A DNA stretch of 64,000 nucleotides from Saccharum officinarum (Eukaryota; Streptophyta; Magnoliopsida; Poales; Poaceae), in assembly GCA_020631735.1 (NCBI GenBank), contig CM036191.1, positions 36,687,335 to 36,751,334 on the forward strand. Reading direction: 5' to 3'. Below, one piece after another: positions 9,635-20,562 of this stretch. The notes below the pieces were generated by a model that saw only the letters and a program-made list of their open reading frames with translations, did not search any database and was not told where the DNA came from. The first letter of the stretch is position 1, and every line of letters begins with the position of its first letter. A program made the position numbers and the translations under genes.

Positions 9635-11146
9635 CTAATCTCCAATTAAGCAAGGCATATACACAAATGACTCCCGAATGCCACGATTATAGATACCTGC
9701 CAGGCATACTGTTCCTAAATACTGAACCTTTGGTCTGTTCAAATGACAAGCCACTGCATTACCGTCACAACACAAGAAGATAACCTCCTTGTAGGGATGA
9801 AATCCAAGGAATTTGACATATCCATGATCATCCTGTTCGTCATCTAAAACATCAACAATGTTGTCGTCGTCGGAGTTCCAGGAAACATTTTGTTCTAGTG
9901 AGACATCTTGGTTCTTCCTACCATTATCAAGATGGAACATCCAATATTCTGGTTGGAGATCTAAACTCCAAAATTTCGAATCATCCAATTTATTGTTGTC
10001 CATCCACCATGAGTATGTATTGATCTTGAGGTTGCTTTGATGCTTTGGCACCCACTCTATCTGGCCACCGGATTCGCTGAGAGTCCAAACTCGAAGCACG
10101 GCCAAACCATCTTTAGCAATAGCTGCAATGTACACCCCCTTCTCCGATCTACCTAGAAAAGTCCGTACATCATCGATCTTGCACTCGGCAAGTTGCATCA
10201 GCGATTTGATCACTCTGTACTTATCATCCAGCAAGGAAAACCTGCAAAAATAACATACATCCAATTACTGTATGGATCGATGCATGTTTAGAAGAGTGGA
10301 TTAATCAATGGACGGAGGTTGGACAATGATTCTATTTGTTTATTTACCGTGATACATATTCACCACGGCAGTGTATGTACAGTGCACCCTGCCAGTATGC
10401 AGCATAGCGGCATTGGTGCTCGACATGGTGGAAGCCCCATTCGTCCAGCAGCAAGTCCCCCGCTGTCCCTGCTGCCTCGCCTTCCCGGACTAAGACCTCC
10501 TCCCACCTCGCGGCGCTCGATGAGAATTCGTGCCACGTGGTCCCTGCAGACGGCGGCCACTCCAGCAGGCGGCATGCGTCGTCCTTCTCCATCTGCTCCT
10601 TGTCTGGCTCCGCGGGTGACAACAGCACCTTGTACTCCGGCGACACAAAAGGATCGAACACGAGGAAGGCACGGCGGCTGCCCCAGGCAAAGGCACCGTA
10701 GTGGCAGGCGGCGCCAGCAGGGCACGGTGGCAGGGGCGCCGACCACCGCGTGGTGGGATTGCACACGTGCAGCACATTAGCGTTGCTGTCCAAGAAGAGG
10801 ACGAGGCCATTGCAGTGATCCACGACTTCGTACCAACCGTAGGGGTCTCGCTCGATGAAATCAAACTTGGCGTCGATCCGGTGTGTGGAGCCGCCATCGG
10901 CCTTCGGCGACGACGTCGGTGTCGGCCGGGACAAGAAGTGCGGCCTGTCGTAGTCCTGGTAGTTGATGAAGAGGCCGCGCACCGAGTGCGGGAGCAGGCG
11001 TCGGAACCGGACCAGCAGCTGGCGCTCGTCGATGAGGTCGCGCCACGCGACGCCGCGAGGCTGCGCGCCGGGAGACGGCCGAAGACGCCAGCGAGCAAGT
11101 CGTCGGGTAGAGCCGGCGCCGCCGTCCCCATCGAAGCGGACTGCAT
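9635..11146 (-). pseudogene. F-box gene copy B, two exons, nearly intact, one frameshift
   Basis: Exon 1 runs 11146 to 10350 and exon 2 runs 10241 to 9635, with a 108-base GT-AG intron (donor CACG|GTAAAT, acceptor TTTTTGCAG). Start MQSASMGTAAPALPDDLLAGVFGRLPARSLAASRG gives an F-box. Then a 16-base deletion relative to A (near 11042) shifts the frame, and the rest (AWRDLIDERQLL ... GEYVSR, then FSLLDDKYRVIKS ... SFVYMPCLIGD) is open in the next frame. The second exon is a beta-rich C-terminal domain of the kind that recruits substrates in SCF complexes, with FLGFHPYKEVIFL. The sequence shows one disabling change and no internal stops. A sequencing error, or translation from an internal start, could still give a product without the F-box. 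Confidence 0.75.
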
Positions 11147-11446
11147 GCGATGCAAAGAACAGGCGCAACGACGTCACGAGATCTTGGGCCAAATAAATAA
11201 ACGAAACCATCGATGTAGAGGTTGGATCCAAATACGTCGGGTTTTGTTGCAAAACGTGACTGTATGTTTCGCACCCTCTGTCTTAAAGATTTTGGGAAAG
11301 GACAATGTGCTCTCACTTTATTTTATCATTAAATGTTATGATCACCATGATTAATGAACGGTGATGGCTTAATAAAAGGCAAGTACGTGACAGTACAATA
11401 CCTATACCAAATTTGTTCAACTATTTAAAGCAAAACCATTTGGTCC

Positions 11447-11935
11447 TATTAGAATGCTTTATATGTGGATACAATTTTTTAAGACACTAGATAAATGCCT
11501 TGCATGGGGGGCGAATTTTTTGAGTAAACCTTAGTAATTGGACGTGAACGTGTGAACTATGAGGACTTTGTATCGGATGTGAACACATAGATTTGGTTTT
11601 CGTATTATAACCGGGTAGAACATGAACACATGTCAAGTGAAGGATGAATAGCGATCTTGACATCATCACTTGAAATTGATTAAATCCATTTTATAGTGCA
11701 ACACTTGTGTTCACCACAGCTATCTAAGGTGAATTTAAGTGAATTGTTATTTACATATGTCTACTTTAGACAAACTTTTTATATGTTATTAAAACTGTTT
11801 TATTTGATTTTTTAGGCGATTTATTCATTTTCGCACTGAGAAAGTTTATTCCTCTCATTTTTCTATGTATGAATATATGCGTGATCTTTTTTGTTGGTGT
11901 AAGCAAAGGCCTTGTCGAATTCATCTATTTGAATA
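11447..11935. other. AT-rich intergenic stretch upstream of F-box B
   Basis: After the short match to the unit 5' flank (TACCAAATTTGTTCAACTATTTA, 11406-11428), B's upstream sequence diverges from the other units. No gene, RNA or terminal repeat is recognised. Confidence 0.5.
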
Positions 11936-12984
11936 CTAGCAAAAATGTCTGTGCGTTGCAACATGATTTAGAATCTATAACTTGATTGCTTGTGGCTCGA
12001 AAATCTATTGATACATTAGACACAAGAGGATTTGAGATTAATTATTATGTTGTGTTTCTCAATTGATCTTAAGAATTTATTTTAGTCACACTACTTGAAC
12101 TAGTATAGGATTGGGAAAAAAAGGATCATGGAAACGATTCATACTTTAATATTATAAAAAAAATAGATGACATAAGTGTGCGTTGTTATGGGTTTTAATT
12201 CTATAAGAAAAAGTCACACTACTTGAACTCGTACAGGATTGGTAAAAAAGGACCATGAAAATGATTCGTACTTTAATATTAGAAAAAAAAATAGATGGTA
12301 TAAGTGTGTGTTGTAATGAATTTTAATTCTATAAGAAAATACTCAATTAAAGTAAAGTGATGAATTCAAGTAGATTAGGCCTACTTCTTTTTCTCATAAC
12401 TTGTTTTACGGGTATGGTCGGTTTTTGGTTTTAAGCTTTAGAAAATATATATAGGAATACATAGTGGTTGTAACGGGATGTATAGATTCTCAGAGTCACC
12501 GAGTAGATCATATGACATATGTAGACAAACTGCTCTAATTTTTATGAGTACCGAAAAGAGTAATGGACCATAGAAACGTTTTATATTCTATTTAAACTTT
12601 GTACTTGTCTGAATACGCTGCTCTAGCCTATATATAGTATTTTAGAGAATGAATGACCATTAAAAAATGATCATTATTATTTATTTAAACAGTAGGCTAA
12701 CATAGTTGTCGTGAGTTGTCTATAAATGTACGTCTGCTGCCTTTGCCTTGGAGCTGGAGGTGACGTATCTGATATGGACTCAGGCAAGCGACTCGGAATG
12801 GAGATTAGGACTCGGACATTAAAATGGAAAAACATAAACTGAAACAGAGTCGTTGTCTTAGTTGGAAGAAATATTTTGTTGGCAAGAAATTCTCTATTGT
12901 TCGGTAGCTAGAGAAAGACGGACAAAAAAATGGATGGACGAAAAAAAGAGCCTGGAATTTTATCTCTTTATTACTAGGTATAGA
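11936..12984 (-). mobile_element. Non-autonomous Helitron (1.05 kb, minus strand)
   Basis: On the minus strand the 5' end is A|TCTATACCTAGTAATAAAGA at 12984 and the 3' end is GCACAGACATTTTTGCTAG|T at 11936. The terminal hairpin is degenerate but follows the grass pattern (TTGCAACGCAC before the CTAG). Insertion is between A and T. The interior contains an internal imperfect duplication (GTCACACTACTTGAACT at about 12085 and 12212) and no Rep/Helicase. Confidence 0.6.
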
Positions 12985-13867
12985 TATAAATGTGTCTGAT
13001 TTGTTTCATCGGCTTATAATCAGTTCTATATATGATTTTCCACGTGGAAGAGTTTGTTTCGGATTAGAAATAGATTTTTTTGCCATATATATCTTTTTTC
13101 AGAATTCTTTTTGCCATATAGTTTTTTTCGGAAACGGAGATGGTGTTTTTTTAGGTGTTTTTTTGCCGTATATGTTTTTATTTTAGAAACTTTTTTTCTG
13201 TATAATAGAAACAGTTTTTTTGTATAATGTGGGGGCAGGGCGAAACAATTTTTTCGTATAAGGTGGTGCAGGGCGACGCAGACGATAGCCGTAGGAATTT
13301 TTAGGTGTAGATAGATGAATACCTTATATTATAGGACATGGGAGTAGTCCCTACTCCCTAGTCTCGACGCGCCTCTCAAATCTCTGCGTAATATTAAAGA
13401 GTGATCTTATTTGTTTCGAGCTGCCGTTTTTATATTCCCAAAACATCAACGCATTCGTTTTTCGTTCACACGTTTAGCCTTTGACCACGTGTCATGCATA
13501 TATGCACCCATTGTTTAGCTAGACAAGTCACGAGTACACACCGCTTGGAGAGGTGGCATGTAACTCCAGCGTGTGTCAATGATTTGGCGTTGAAAAGGCC
13601 TCGACCGGTTGATTATACTACAATGAGGCAAGTAAAAAAAAACTCATGCATCGGTTTTATAGATCATTATAGATGTGTTTCCAACTTTCACGGTCACGTG
13701 ACAATACACGGCCAGTTTCCACCAGCATGTGTCCACCTCTCCTCCTTTGCCCTTCACAAGCCCACCCCGCCTGGTTGCCCATGTCTGCCTTTCTCCTTGC
13801 CCACCCTTGTCCCATCCTCCACCGCTCGTCCCCACCCTGCAGCGTAGTATAGCGTTGAACCAAATGT
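12985..13867. other. Intergenic DNA without a recognised gene
   Basis: A T-rich stretch (12985-13250) is followed by ordinary sequence. A 117-codon plus-strand frame at 13494-13847 ends in a Pro-rich tail but matches no family I know and is probably chance. Confidence 0.4.
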
Positions 13868-15182
13868 CACTACTACAGGATTTCTTTTGTGCAGCGTTTA
13901 AAATTTGGGCTCCTAGGCGAGCGGCCTGGTTGCCCACCTCGGTTATTCGAGGTTCGGCAGCTAGGTCAGCAACCGCCTCAGTTAATCCTTAACCGTGGCA
14001 GGCGCTTTAAAGAAACTGTCTCAGTTAATACATATTAACCGAGGCGGTTACCCTAACGCCTTCATTAACTAAGGCAGTTGGGTTATGGCAACCGCCTCGG
14101 TTAATCTATTAACGGAGGCGTTTGTTGTAAAACAACTGCCATGGTTAACTGGTGAATAACTGTGGCGGTTTCGTTACAATGACCGTCTTGATTAAGTCTA
14201 GGCTATAAAGGCAGCTGCATGCACCCTTTTTTCCGGCGGCTCCTACTCCATTTTTTAGGGTTTTGACGTCAATACCCTAAAAGTGGCCATTTTCTAGGGG
14301 GAGAGGTTTTGCCCTTAGATTTGTTGAAGGGCGGCACCGCAAGAGGTTGATTCTCGCTCTCAAACCCTCAATCCGCTCTCTTTTCCTTGATTTGAGTGCT
14401 TTTTGTCAAGTTCTAGATCTGGATCTATTTGGAGGAGAGAGAAATCAGATCTAGAGCTACCTGGCTGCCTTTTTCCATTCTGCTCTGCTTATACACGTCG
14501 TTTTCATTGTTTATGTGTGCAAGGTGTTCGTGGTCATGGACAGGGAATGGATGTACAAGACATCGAGGCTAGATCAGGCTTACATGGATCATGTGACAAA
14601 GTTTATTGCTCCTGCGAGAAGACATCGTTTGAGTCTGAAGCAGAAACTCACCATCTGTTCGTGTAAAAGCTGCAAGAACCGTCTTGCTCACGATGATGAC
14701 ACAGTGAAATCTCACTTGGTTCGGTATATGGTTTCATCAAAGATTACACCGTTTGGAAGTTTCACGAAGAAGCAGAGGACCTGAGTGTCGGTGCATTTGG
14801 CGAAGGAAGGTCATCGACAACGACGGCCGTGGCGAATGCAGAACAACAAACCTCATCAACAATCGTCGGTGGGCATGGCAATGGTAGTGGCGACAATGCA
14901 GACCGTGATTACATTACGAAGGATGACTTGATCCAAGATCACGGCGGTGATGGGGATGGCGCCGGTGTGCCGGCTAGTGTGATGGAGGCCGACGATGTGG
15001 AGCTTTTGAGGAACTTGTTAATTGTCTTAACCACGACGATGTTCTGTTTGGGAGCCCGAGGAGGCTAGAGAATTTTAGAGAGATGAAGCAGGCGACAATT
15101 GATCTCTATAAGGACTATCTGAAGCACTAGATCACGGCGCTGCATTTTAATCTTCAGATGCTACTGCTGAAGGCTCGCCAAT
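13868..15182 (+). mobile_element. CACTA element, 5' end and start of transposase, 3' part missing
   Basis: Begins CACTACTACAGGATTTC at 13868. A subterminal array follows in both orientations of a motif like AACCGCCTCGGTTAAT (about 13930-14190), the usual transposase-binding region of CACTA elements. A TNP2-like N-terminus lies within. No matching right terminus is found: the sequence runs into an F-box scrap at 15187. Truncated and defective. Confidence 0.7.
14536..15130 (+). pseudogene. CACTA TNP2-like transposase, N-terminal fragment
   Basis: From MDREWMYKTSR through FIAPARRH to ICSCKSCKNRLAHDDDTVKSHLVRY, the frame matches the transposase-associated domain at the start of plant En/Spm TNP2 proteins, with Cys-x-Cys-x2-Cys. 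Near 14727 a short insertion shifts the frame: the expected continuation (GFIKDYTVWKFHEEAED) lies in another frame. A later segment (EELVNCLNHDDVLFG) again needs a shift before ending in LYKDYLKH and a stop at about 15128. The catalytic DDE domain is absent. This is a non-functional remnant. Confidence 0.75.
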
Positions 15183-15186
15183 GGCT

Positions 15187-15275
15187 AGTCACGCGACGCC
15201 GCGAGGCTGCGCGCAGGGAGACGACCTAGGACGACAGCAAGCAAGTCGTCAGGTAGAGCCGCCGCCGCCATCTCC
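15187..15275 (-). pseudogene. F-box gene scrap: first-exon start only
   Basis: From the ATG at 15271 on the minus strand: MAAAALPDDLLAVVLGRLPARSLAAS, the F-box start of the same family. It is cut on one side by a CACTA terminus (CACTACAACACATG at 15276) and on the other by the truncated CACTA ending near 15182. Only about 28 codons remain, so two transposons have eaten this copy from both sides. Confidence 0.75.
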
Positions 15276-16783
15276 CACTACAACACATGTGTGGTTTTTT
15301 GACATTCTATTTATGTCAAAATATATGAAATTATTGTCACAACTTAAGATTTATGACTTCAAGTTGACAAAAATTCAAACGTCAAAAAACCAGCGTCACA
15401 AAGTGATTATGTGACGTTTGTATATTCATTGTCACAAGCTTATGACAATATATTTCAGTGTCATATATGTTTATGACTTTGGTTTATTGTCACAATTGCT
15501 TACACCATGCCATGGAGGCAAATGACATGGCGCTGAGGTGGCAGGTTAATAAATGTCATAAAATCTAAATAGGGCCTGTTAAAGCCCATATAGCATGCAG
15601 CTTATAATGGGCCATGAACGTCATTTTAATTGATTTTTTATCTTGGCCCATTATTTATTTTATAATTTTCACCATATTTTATTTGGTTCGGCCTACACAC
15701 CATTTTTCATGGGCCAGCCCAGTTAGCATTTTCTGGGCCAGCCCAGATTTCACTACATTAAATCCGGCAACACATGCATTACAAAATTATAATAATCAAT
15801 ACACAAGTCTTCAACCCAATATCATTACGTCCATTATCATATCCAGATCAACCAAATTTAACTTGTTTCACAGCATCAATACACTCCAAGAGCTTATCAA
15901 TATCATACAAAAAAAACTCAAAGAGCTAAGTTCATCAATTCCGATAGCTTTTCCACTGTTCTGCTTCCTGCACATGGGTGAGCGAGAAATTAGAAGTTAG
16001 GATGATGAGTTGCAAATTAAAAGCACCAGTTAAGACACATGCAGACAACGATCTAACGATATATGATGGTTGCGAATTTAAACGAAAGTAGATGCCGACT
16101 TGAATATGAAGCTAATAACTCATTTATACGGGAGAGTGGGAGACCAATCTAAGAATAAGTGAAAAAAAAGAGAACCGGCCAATGCTTACCATATTATGCA
16201 ACCGGTGATGCAGATGATGCCGCATCCATTAGCAGCACGGGCCCTCCTGTCGATTCAACCATTTTTCACAATGGATGGCATTAGTTATCGATGTCAACGC
16301 ATACTCAAGAAGAATGCAAAGCATACAGGTTACGTGTATTGACTTACCGAAGCACTTGAAAAGCGCTATCATGGCAGGGGTAGCGAGTGGTAGCGAGTGC
16401 CGATAGGAGCTTGATGATGTCGCCGTTCATGGCGTGCAGAGGCAGATGGACGCGTCCTTCACCAGCAACTTGAGGTCGTCGCAGCACGCGGCCGCGGGCG
16501 CCGAAACATGAGTTGTTGGAGGGAGGCAACCACGGCATCCCGAGAGCGGAGGGAGCGGGCCAGGGCGCAAGACCGGTGGCCGTGAAGACCGGCGCCAGAT
16601 CCACGCGTCGGATCAGGCCATACCTTCGCATGCAGGCTGCCCCTTGTGCATGCCTCGGTTGCCAGCAAGGCCGAGCCATCTTGCAGCAGCAGCACCGTGG
16701 CCGCCGCCCATGGAGGTCGCCATCGCTAGATCCAGGTATACGTAGAGTATATGGTTATACTTATTTTATATACTATAGTAGTG
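15276..16783 (+). mobile_element. CACTA-like element with TTGTCACAA subterminal motifs
   Basis: Begins CACTACAACACATGTGTGG. Subterminal copies of TTGTCACAA / TATGACA / GTGACGTTTG run to about 15560, similar to those in the hairpin MITE at 52513. A candidate right end (TATACTATAGTAGTG, ending 16783) shares only CACTAC with the left terminus, so pairing is uncertain. Between them, minus-strand 16695-16349 is GC-rich and ends in a good donor (CTTCG|GTAAGT). It looks like a captured exon, but I do not recognise the gene. Confidence 0.45.
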
Positions 16784-16940
16784 ACATTTTAGTAATATAT
16801 TAAAAAGTATGAGCTCTGCTAATTTTTTTTTACATAGTAAGATTTAGAGTATCTTAAAATAAGTATGTAAACATACTTAATGTGATAAATGAGTATGCAT
16901 CCATACACAATGTGATTTTTTAAAGATGGGAGTAACTACT

Positions 16941-16942
<2 letters not shown>

Positions 16943-16978
<36 letters not shown>
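16943..16978. repeat. (TA)n microsatellite
   Basis: About 18 uninterrupted AT units. Confidence 0.95.
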
Positions 16979-16981
<3 letters not shown>

Positions 16982-17010
16982 GTGAGTTTTCCCTACACGC
17001 ACATAGAGTA

Positions 17011-17341
17011 CTAGCAGGGGGCCGTGCATTCACACGGGGCGTTTTTTTTTTGTTGGAAGGAGGAGGTGGGGAAAGAAACTGTGTGAAACAGTAACAGGTT
17101 CTTGGTACAGTGTCAAACCCGGTACTACTGTTCATAGCGGATAGTTTTGTGATCCAGCACTGTTTCATACCCGATATGAACAGTGCTCGCGATCCGTTAC
17201 TGTTGTCACCGGTACGAACAATGTTTCCTAATCTGATACTGTTGCGAGGAACAGTATTACGTGAGACGGTGAACAGTGAAAAAAGGCGACGTGGCCTGGC
17301 CTGTGAACGTTTTGGTATACCACCGTAAAGTTAAGGATAGA
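17011..17341 (-). mobile_element. Short non-autonomous Helitron (331 bases, minus strand)
   Basis: Minus strand: 5' end A|TCTATCCTTAACTTTACGG at 17341. The 3' end at 17011 has the stem CGTG / CACG inside CCCCGTGTGAATGCACGG, then CCCCCTG and CTAG|T. Both edges lie between A and T. The interior holds several short direct and inverted copies of a motif like GAACAGT / ACTGTT. No ORF. Confidence 0.75.
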
Positions 17342-18030
17342 TATGCACGCGAGAGAAGTCCCGTGCGGACCTGGCTAACGGGCCCGTGTTGCTAACGGGT
17401 TTGAAAACAATCCAATTGTATCTAACTAATGCGGGCGTATCTACAGGAATTTAAATATTGAGGCGTTAATCATGGGATGTTGCGCGGGACTTGCGTGGCC
17501 GTAGTTACCTTTTTAAAAATATGTACGTATGTGTACCCAGTTTTATAGAAGTATTCGTAATGAGTATATGCCTACGTGCATATGCTAATAACATATACGT
17601 GCGTTGTGAGTATGCCCATATACCTGCATATATAGCAGTATAGCACGTACGTCTGCATGTGTTCAGTTGATGTCAGCTGCCGCTATTCATACATCTCCAT
17701 GATTTGTGACCAGCCGCCGGCGCCGATTTGTTTGCTTCATCGAAAACATGTATACTTGTTTTTTTCCTGCCCTATATACTAGTTTTTTTTACTGCCATAT
17801 ATGCATCCATGTGAAAACAGCTAGTATGGATGCATACTTGTTGATATGAGTACATACGTACTCCTATAGTAGGGAGTATGTACATACGCATTATTTGAGA
17901 AAGGGTATGATTAGATACTTGTTTTTTAATTAATGATGAGTATAGCCAAGGAGAGAATGAACACATACATATTTAACGGGGACCAAGAAGCAATGCTAGT
18001 TGAGTCTTCAATATAGTCTTTGATTCGGCA
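17342..18030. other. AT-rich intergenic DNA
   Basis: No gene or terminal repeat is recognised. ATGCATCCATAC/GTATGGATGCAT motifs near 17810-17835 form a short inverted repeat. Confidence 0.4.
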
Positions 18031-18133
<103 letters not shown>

Positions 18134-18221
18134 TAAAAATTACATTAGAGTACATACAAATAATTTCATCAATAAATATATTAGTTTCATAATAAATCAA
18201 AATAGTATATTCTTCTAAGCT

Positions 18222-18380
18222 ATATTGTTCTTTTCCGAGCACATGGTAGCCTCATTTAACTCCATTATTAACTGTTTTAGTGTCTTGCCACTAAATCCCA
18301 TAGCCCGCGATTTAAAACACTGAGTACATGTGGACTCTTGTATGCTATATTGTTCTTTTCCAAGCACATGGTAGCTTCCT
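18222..18380. repeat. Short direct repeat around 18222 and 18343
   Basis: GCTATATTGTTCTTTTCC.AGCACATGGTAGC occurs twice, about 120 bases apart. The sequence to the right (18380-18727) looks exon-like but is not assigned to a family. Confidence 0.6.
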
Positions 18381-18727
18381 TGCTGTTGCTACGAGACACC
18401 CAGAAGAACGGTATGCCTGCCATCTTGCATTGTGCCAGAACGAAGGTTATGATCGACACAAACTGATCGAGGGAAAGCTATGGCATGCATGCAGATCGAT
18501 GACAAGCGGCCCATGTAGGGCTGCCAGAAGAGAGGGAACAAGGTGAACGAAGGTTTCTGCCAGTGCCACTGAGGACCATGAAAACTGTGGCTTCTTGTTC
18601 CTGCTGTCGACCGGCACCAGACGGTAGTTTCGTGTTAAGTTGGTCAGGCCGCACTAGGCTATGGACGCTAGCGGTAACAGCGGCCCTACCTGGACGCACT
18701 GTGCTGCGAGGAACGACGTCGGCTCTT

Positions 18728-19946
18728 CGCTACCGGAAACCGGCTCTTCGTCGCGTGTTAGATGGTTTGCCGAGTGCAATTTTTTGGGCACTCGGCAATG
18801 AAGCTATTTGCCGAGTGAAAAAAAACACTCGGCAAGGCACTAGGCAAAGAAAGTTTTTTGCCGAGTGTTTTTGATTTTACACTCAGCAAACAAGATTTAC
18901 AAAGCATATTTTGAAGTAATAAATTAATTCAAATGAAAAAGTTTTTAACTACAAAGTTGTATAACTTCTCAAGATCTATAACTTTTGTTTTGGTTATTTC
19001 TTCATTCGACAAAGCGATAGTAACGTTGTTCAAAATCTACATCTCTCGTATAGTTTCATGAAAACTAGAAGAGAGATCTCTAAGTTTTGTAAACAATGTT
19101 ACTACCACTATATCGGATGAACAATTGACCAAAATAAAAGTGGTAGATCTTGAGAAGTTATACAACTTTGTAGTTGAACACTTTTTATTTTGAATTAATT
19201 TTGCCAATGAAAAGTACGTCTAAATTTCTCAAATTTGAAATTTAAATTTTTCAAACGACCTCGGATGGAGAAACGGCCAAAATAAAAGTTGTAGATCTCG
19301 AAAAGATATGAAACTTTGTAGTTGACAACTTTTTAATTTGAAATCATTTTGTCAACGAAAACTACATTTGAATTTCTCAAATTTGAAATTGAAATTTTGT
19401 AAACGACCTCTGATGGAGAAATTATCCAAATGAAAGTTGTAGATTTCGAAAGTTATGAAATTTTATAGTTGACAACTTTTTTATTTGAATTCGTTTAGGG
19501 CCTCAAACCAGTAATTTACACTCGGTTTAGTATAATATGTGGGGAACCAAAACGGAATCTAAACACAAGTGATACTGTGGTGCAGTGGTAGAGGGGGTAC
19601 GCGCGAGGCAGAGGTCGCGAGTTCGAATCCTGCCGGCCGCGTAGCGCATGAAAAGTGCCGCGACTTACGACTTCGATGGACACGAGCGGGCACGGGCCGA
19701 TGGGGGCCTCCCCTGGTAAAAAAAAGTTTTTTTGCTATTTCTTCGGAGTTTTTTTTCTGTTCATTCTTTGCCGAGTGTTTTTTAGCACTAAGCAAAAGCT
19801 TTGCCGAGTGCCCGAGATAAAGCACTCGGCAAAGTCCTCTTTGCCGACCAAAATTTTGTCGTGTGAGATATGTCAAGTGTGACACTCGATAAAGACTTTA
19901 CCGAGTGCTTTATGGCCTTTGCCGAGGACTCCTGAGTGCGGTAGTG
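18728..19946. mobile_element. Non-autonomous CACTA element of the TTTGCCGAGTG family
   Basis: Termini CGCTACCGGAAACC (decayed CACTACCGG) and TGCGGTAGTG. Subterminal TTTGCCGAGTG / CACTCGGCAAA repeats lie at 18767-18890 and 19768-19930. The interior has repeated blocks such as AACTTTGTAGTTGA.AACTTTTT (about 18940-19480). No transposase. A tRNA-derived SINE-like insert lies at about 19565-19725. The flanks CTT and TTT do not form a clear 3-base duplication. Confidence 0.75.
19565..19725 (+). mobile_element. tRNA-derived SINE-like sequence inside the CACTA
   Basis: It carries an A-box-like TGGTGCAGTGGTAGAGG (about 19578) and a B-box GAGTTCGAATCC (19619-19630) at tRNA-like spacing, a GC-rich body, and an A-rich tail (GGTAAAAAAAAG) near 19715-19725. 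This order (RNA polymerase III promoter, body, A tail) is that of a tRNA-headed SINE. A cloverleaf is not evident, so it is not called a tRNA gene. Confidence 0.5.
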
Positions 19947-20432
19947 TTTGTTCCAAAGCCTCAAGAAACGATCTGTTTTGCATTGGGGGCAACACGTAGT
20001 TTCCAGCGAGATCCGGTGGGAGGGGAGACGGCCGTGCACTCGGCCATGCTCGCCGCCAGGGAGCAGAGGATCAGAGAAACGACTGACGCATTGAATAAAA
20101 AATTTACTACGAGCCCAGTCAAGAATCTACCGCGTTGTGTGATGTAGTTTCGATGGCAGTTTCTTTAGCTAACATGGCAACTAAGAAACTATTGAGTAGT
20201 TTTCGGGTTGGGACTGGCCTAATATGTCTAGCATCCTTCCAATTTTTCAAAATCTGCCTATATTTACTGCATATTTAATTTCTTGATTGTTAATTACTAT
20301 AAATAAAAATAGAAAAAAATACAGGTCTCAGGATCCATGACGTATATACCTAGGCAGAAAACTAATGGAAAAACCATTGAGGGTGAAATAGTGAAACACC
20401 GCATATTACTATAGCTACTCCCAGTGCATAAT
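19947..20432. other. Right flank of the CACTA, no recognised gene
   Basis: A frame around 20000-20145 (containing SAMLAAREQRIRETTDALNKKF) looks exon-like but I cannot assign it. The rest is AT-rich. Confidence 0.35.
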
Positions 20433-20562
20433 GGCCCCGTTCGGCTGTGCTGATAAGCCGGCTGAAAAACACTGTTGATTGATTTGTTGTGAGAGAGAAA
20501 ACACTGTTCCGACTGAAAAAACAAGCTGAAAAGTACGAATTATAAGCCGGATGAACAAGGCC
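20433..20562. mobile_element. Grass MITE, GGCCCCGTTCGGCT termini
   Basis: Starts GGCCCCGTTCGGCTG and ends GCCGGATGAACAAGGCC, with the typical interior GTTGTGAGAGAGAAAACACTGTT. AAT flanks both sides (20430-20432 and 20563-20565). No coding. Confidence 0.75.

Noticed and set aside
19578..19650. Functional tRNA gene
   Set aside because: A- and B-box are present but no cloverleaf with paired acceptor stem could be drawn; SINE-like fits better.
20000..20145. Ribosomal protein S14-like motif (SAMLAA)
   Set aside because: Only a few residues match; the following sequence does not resemble S14.
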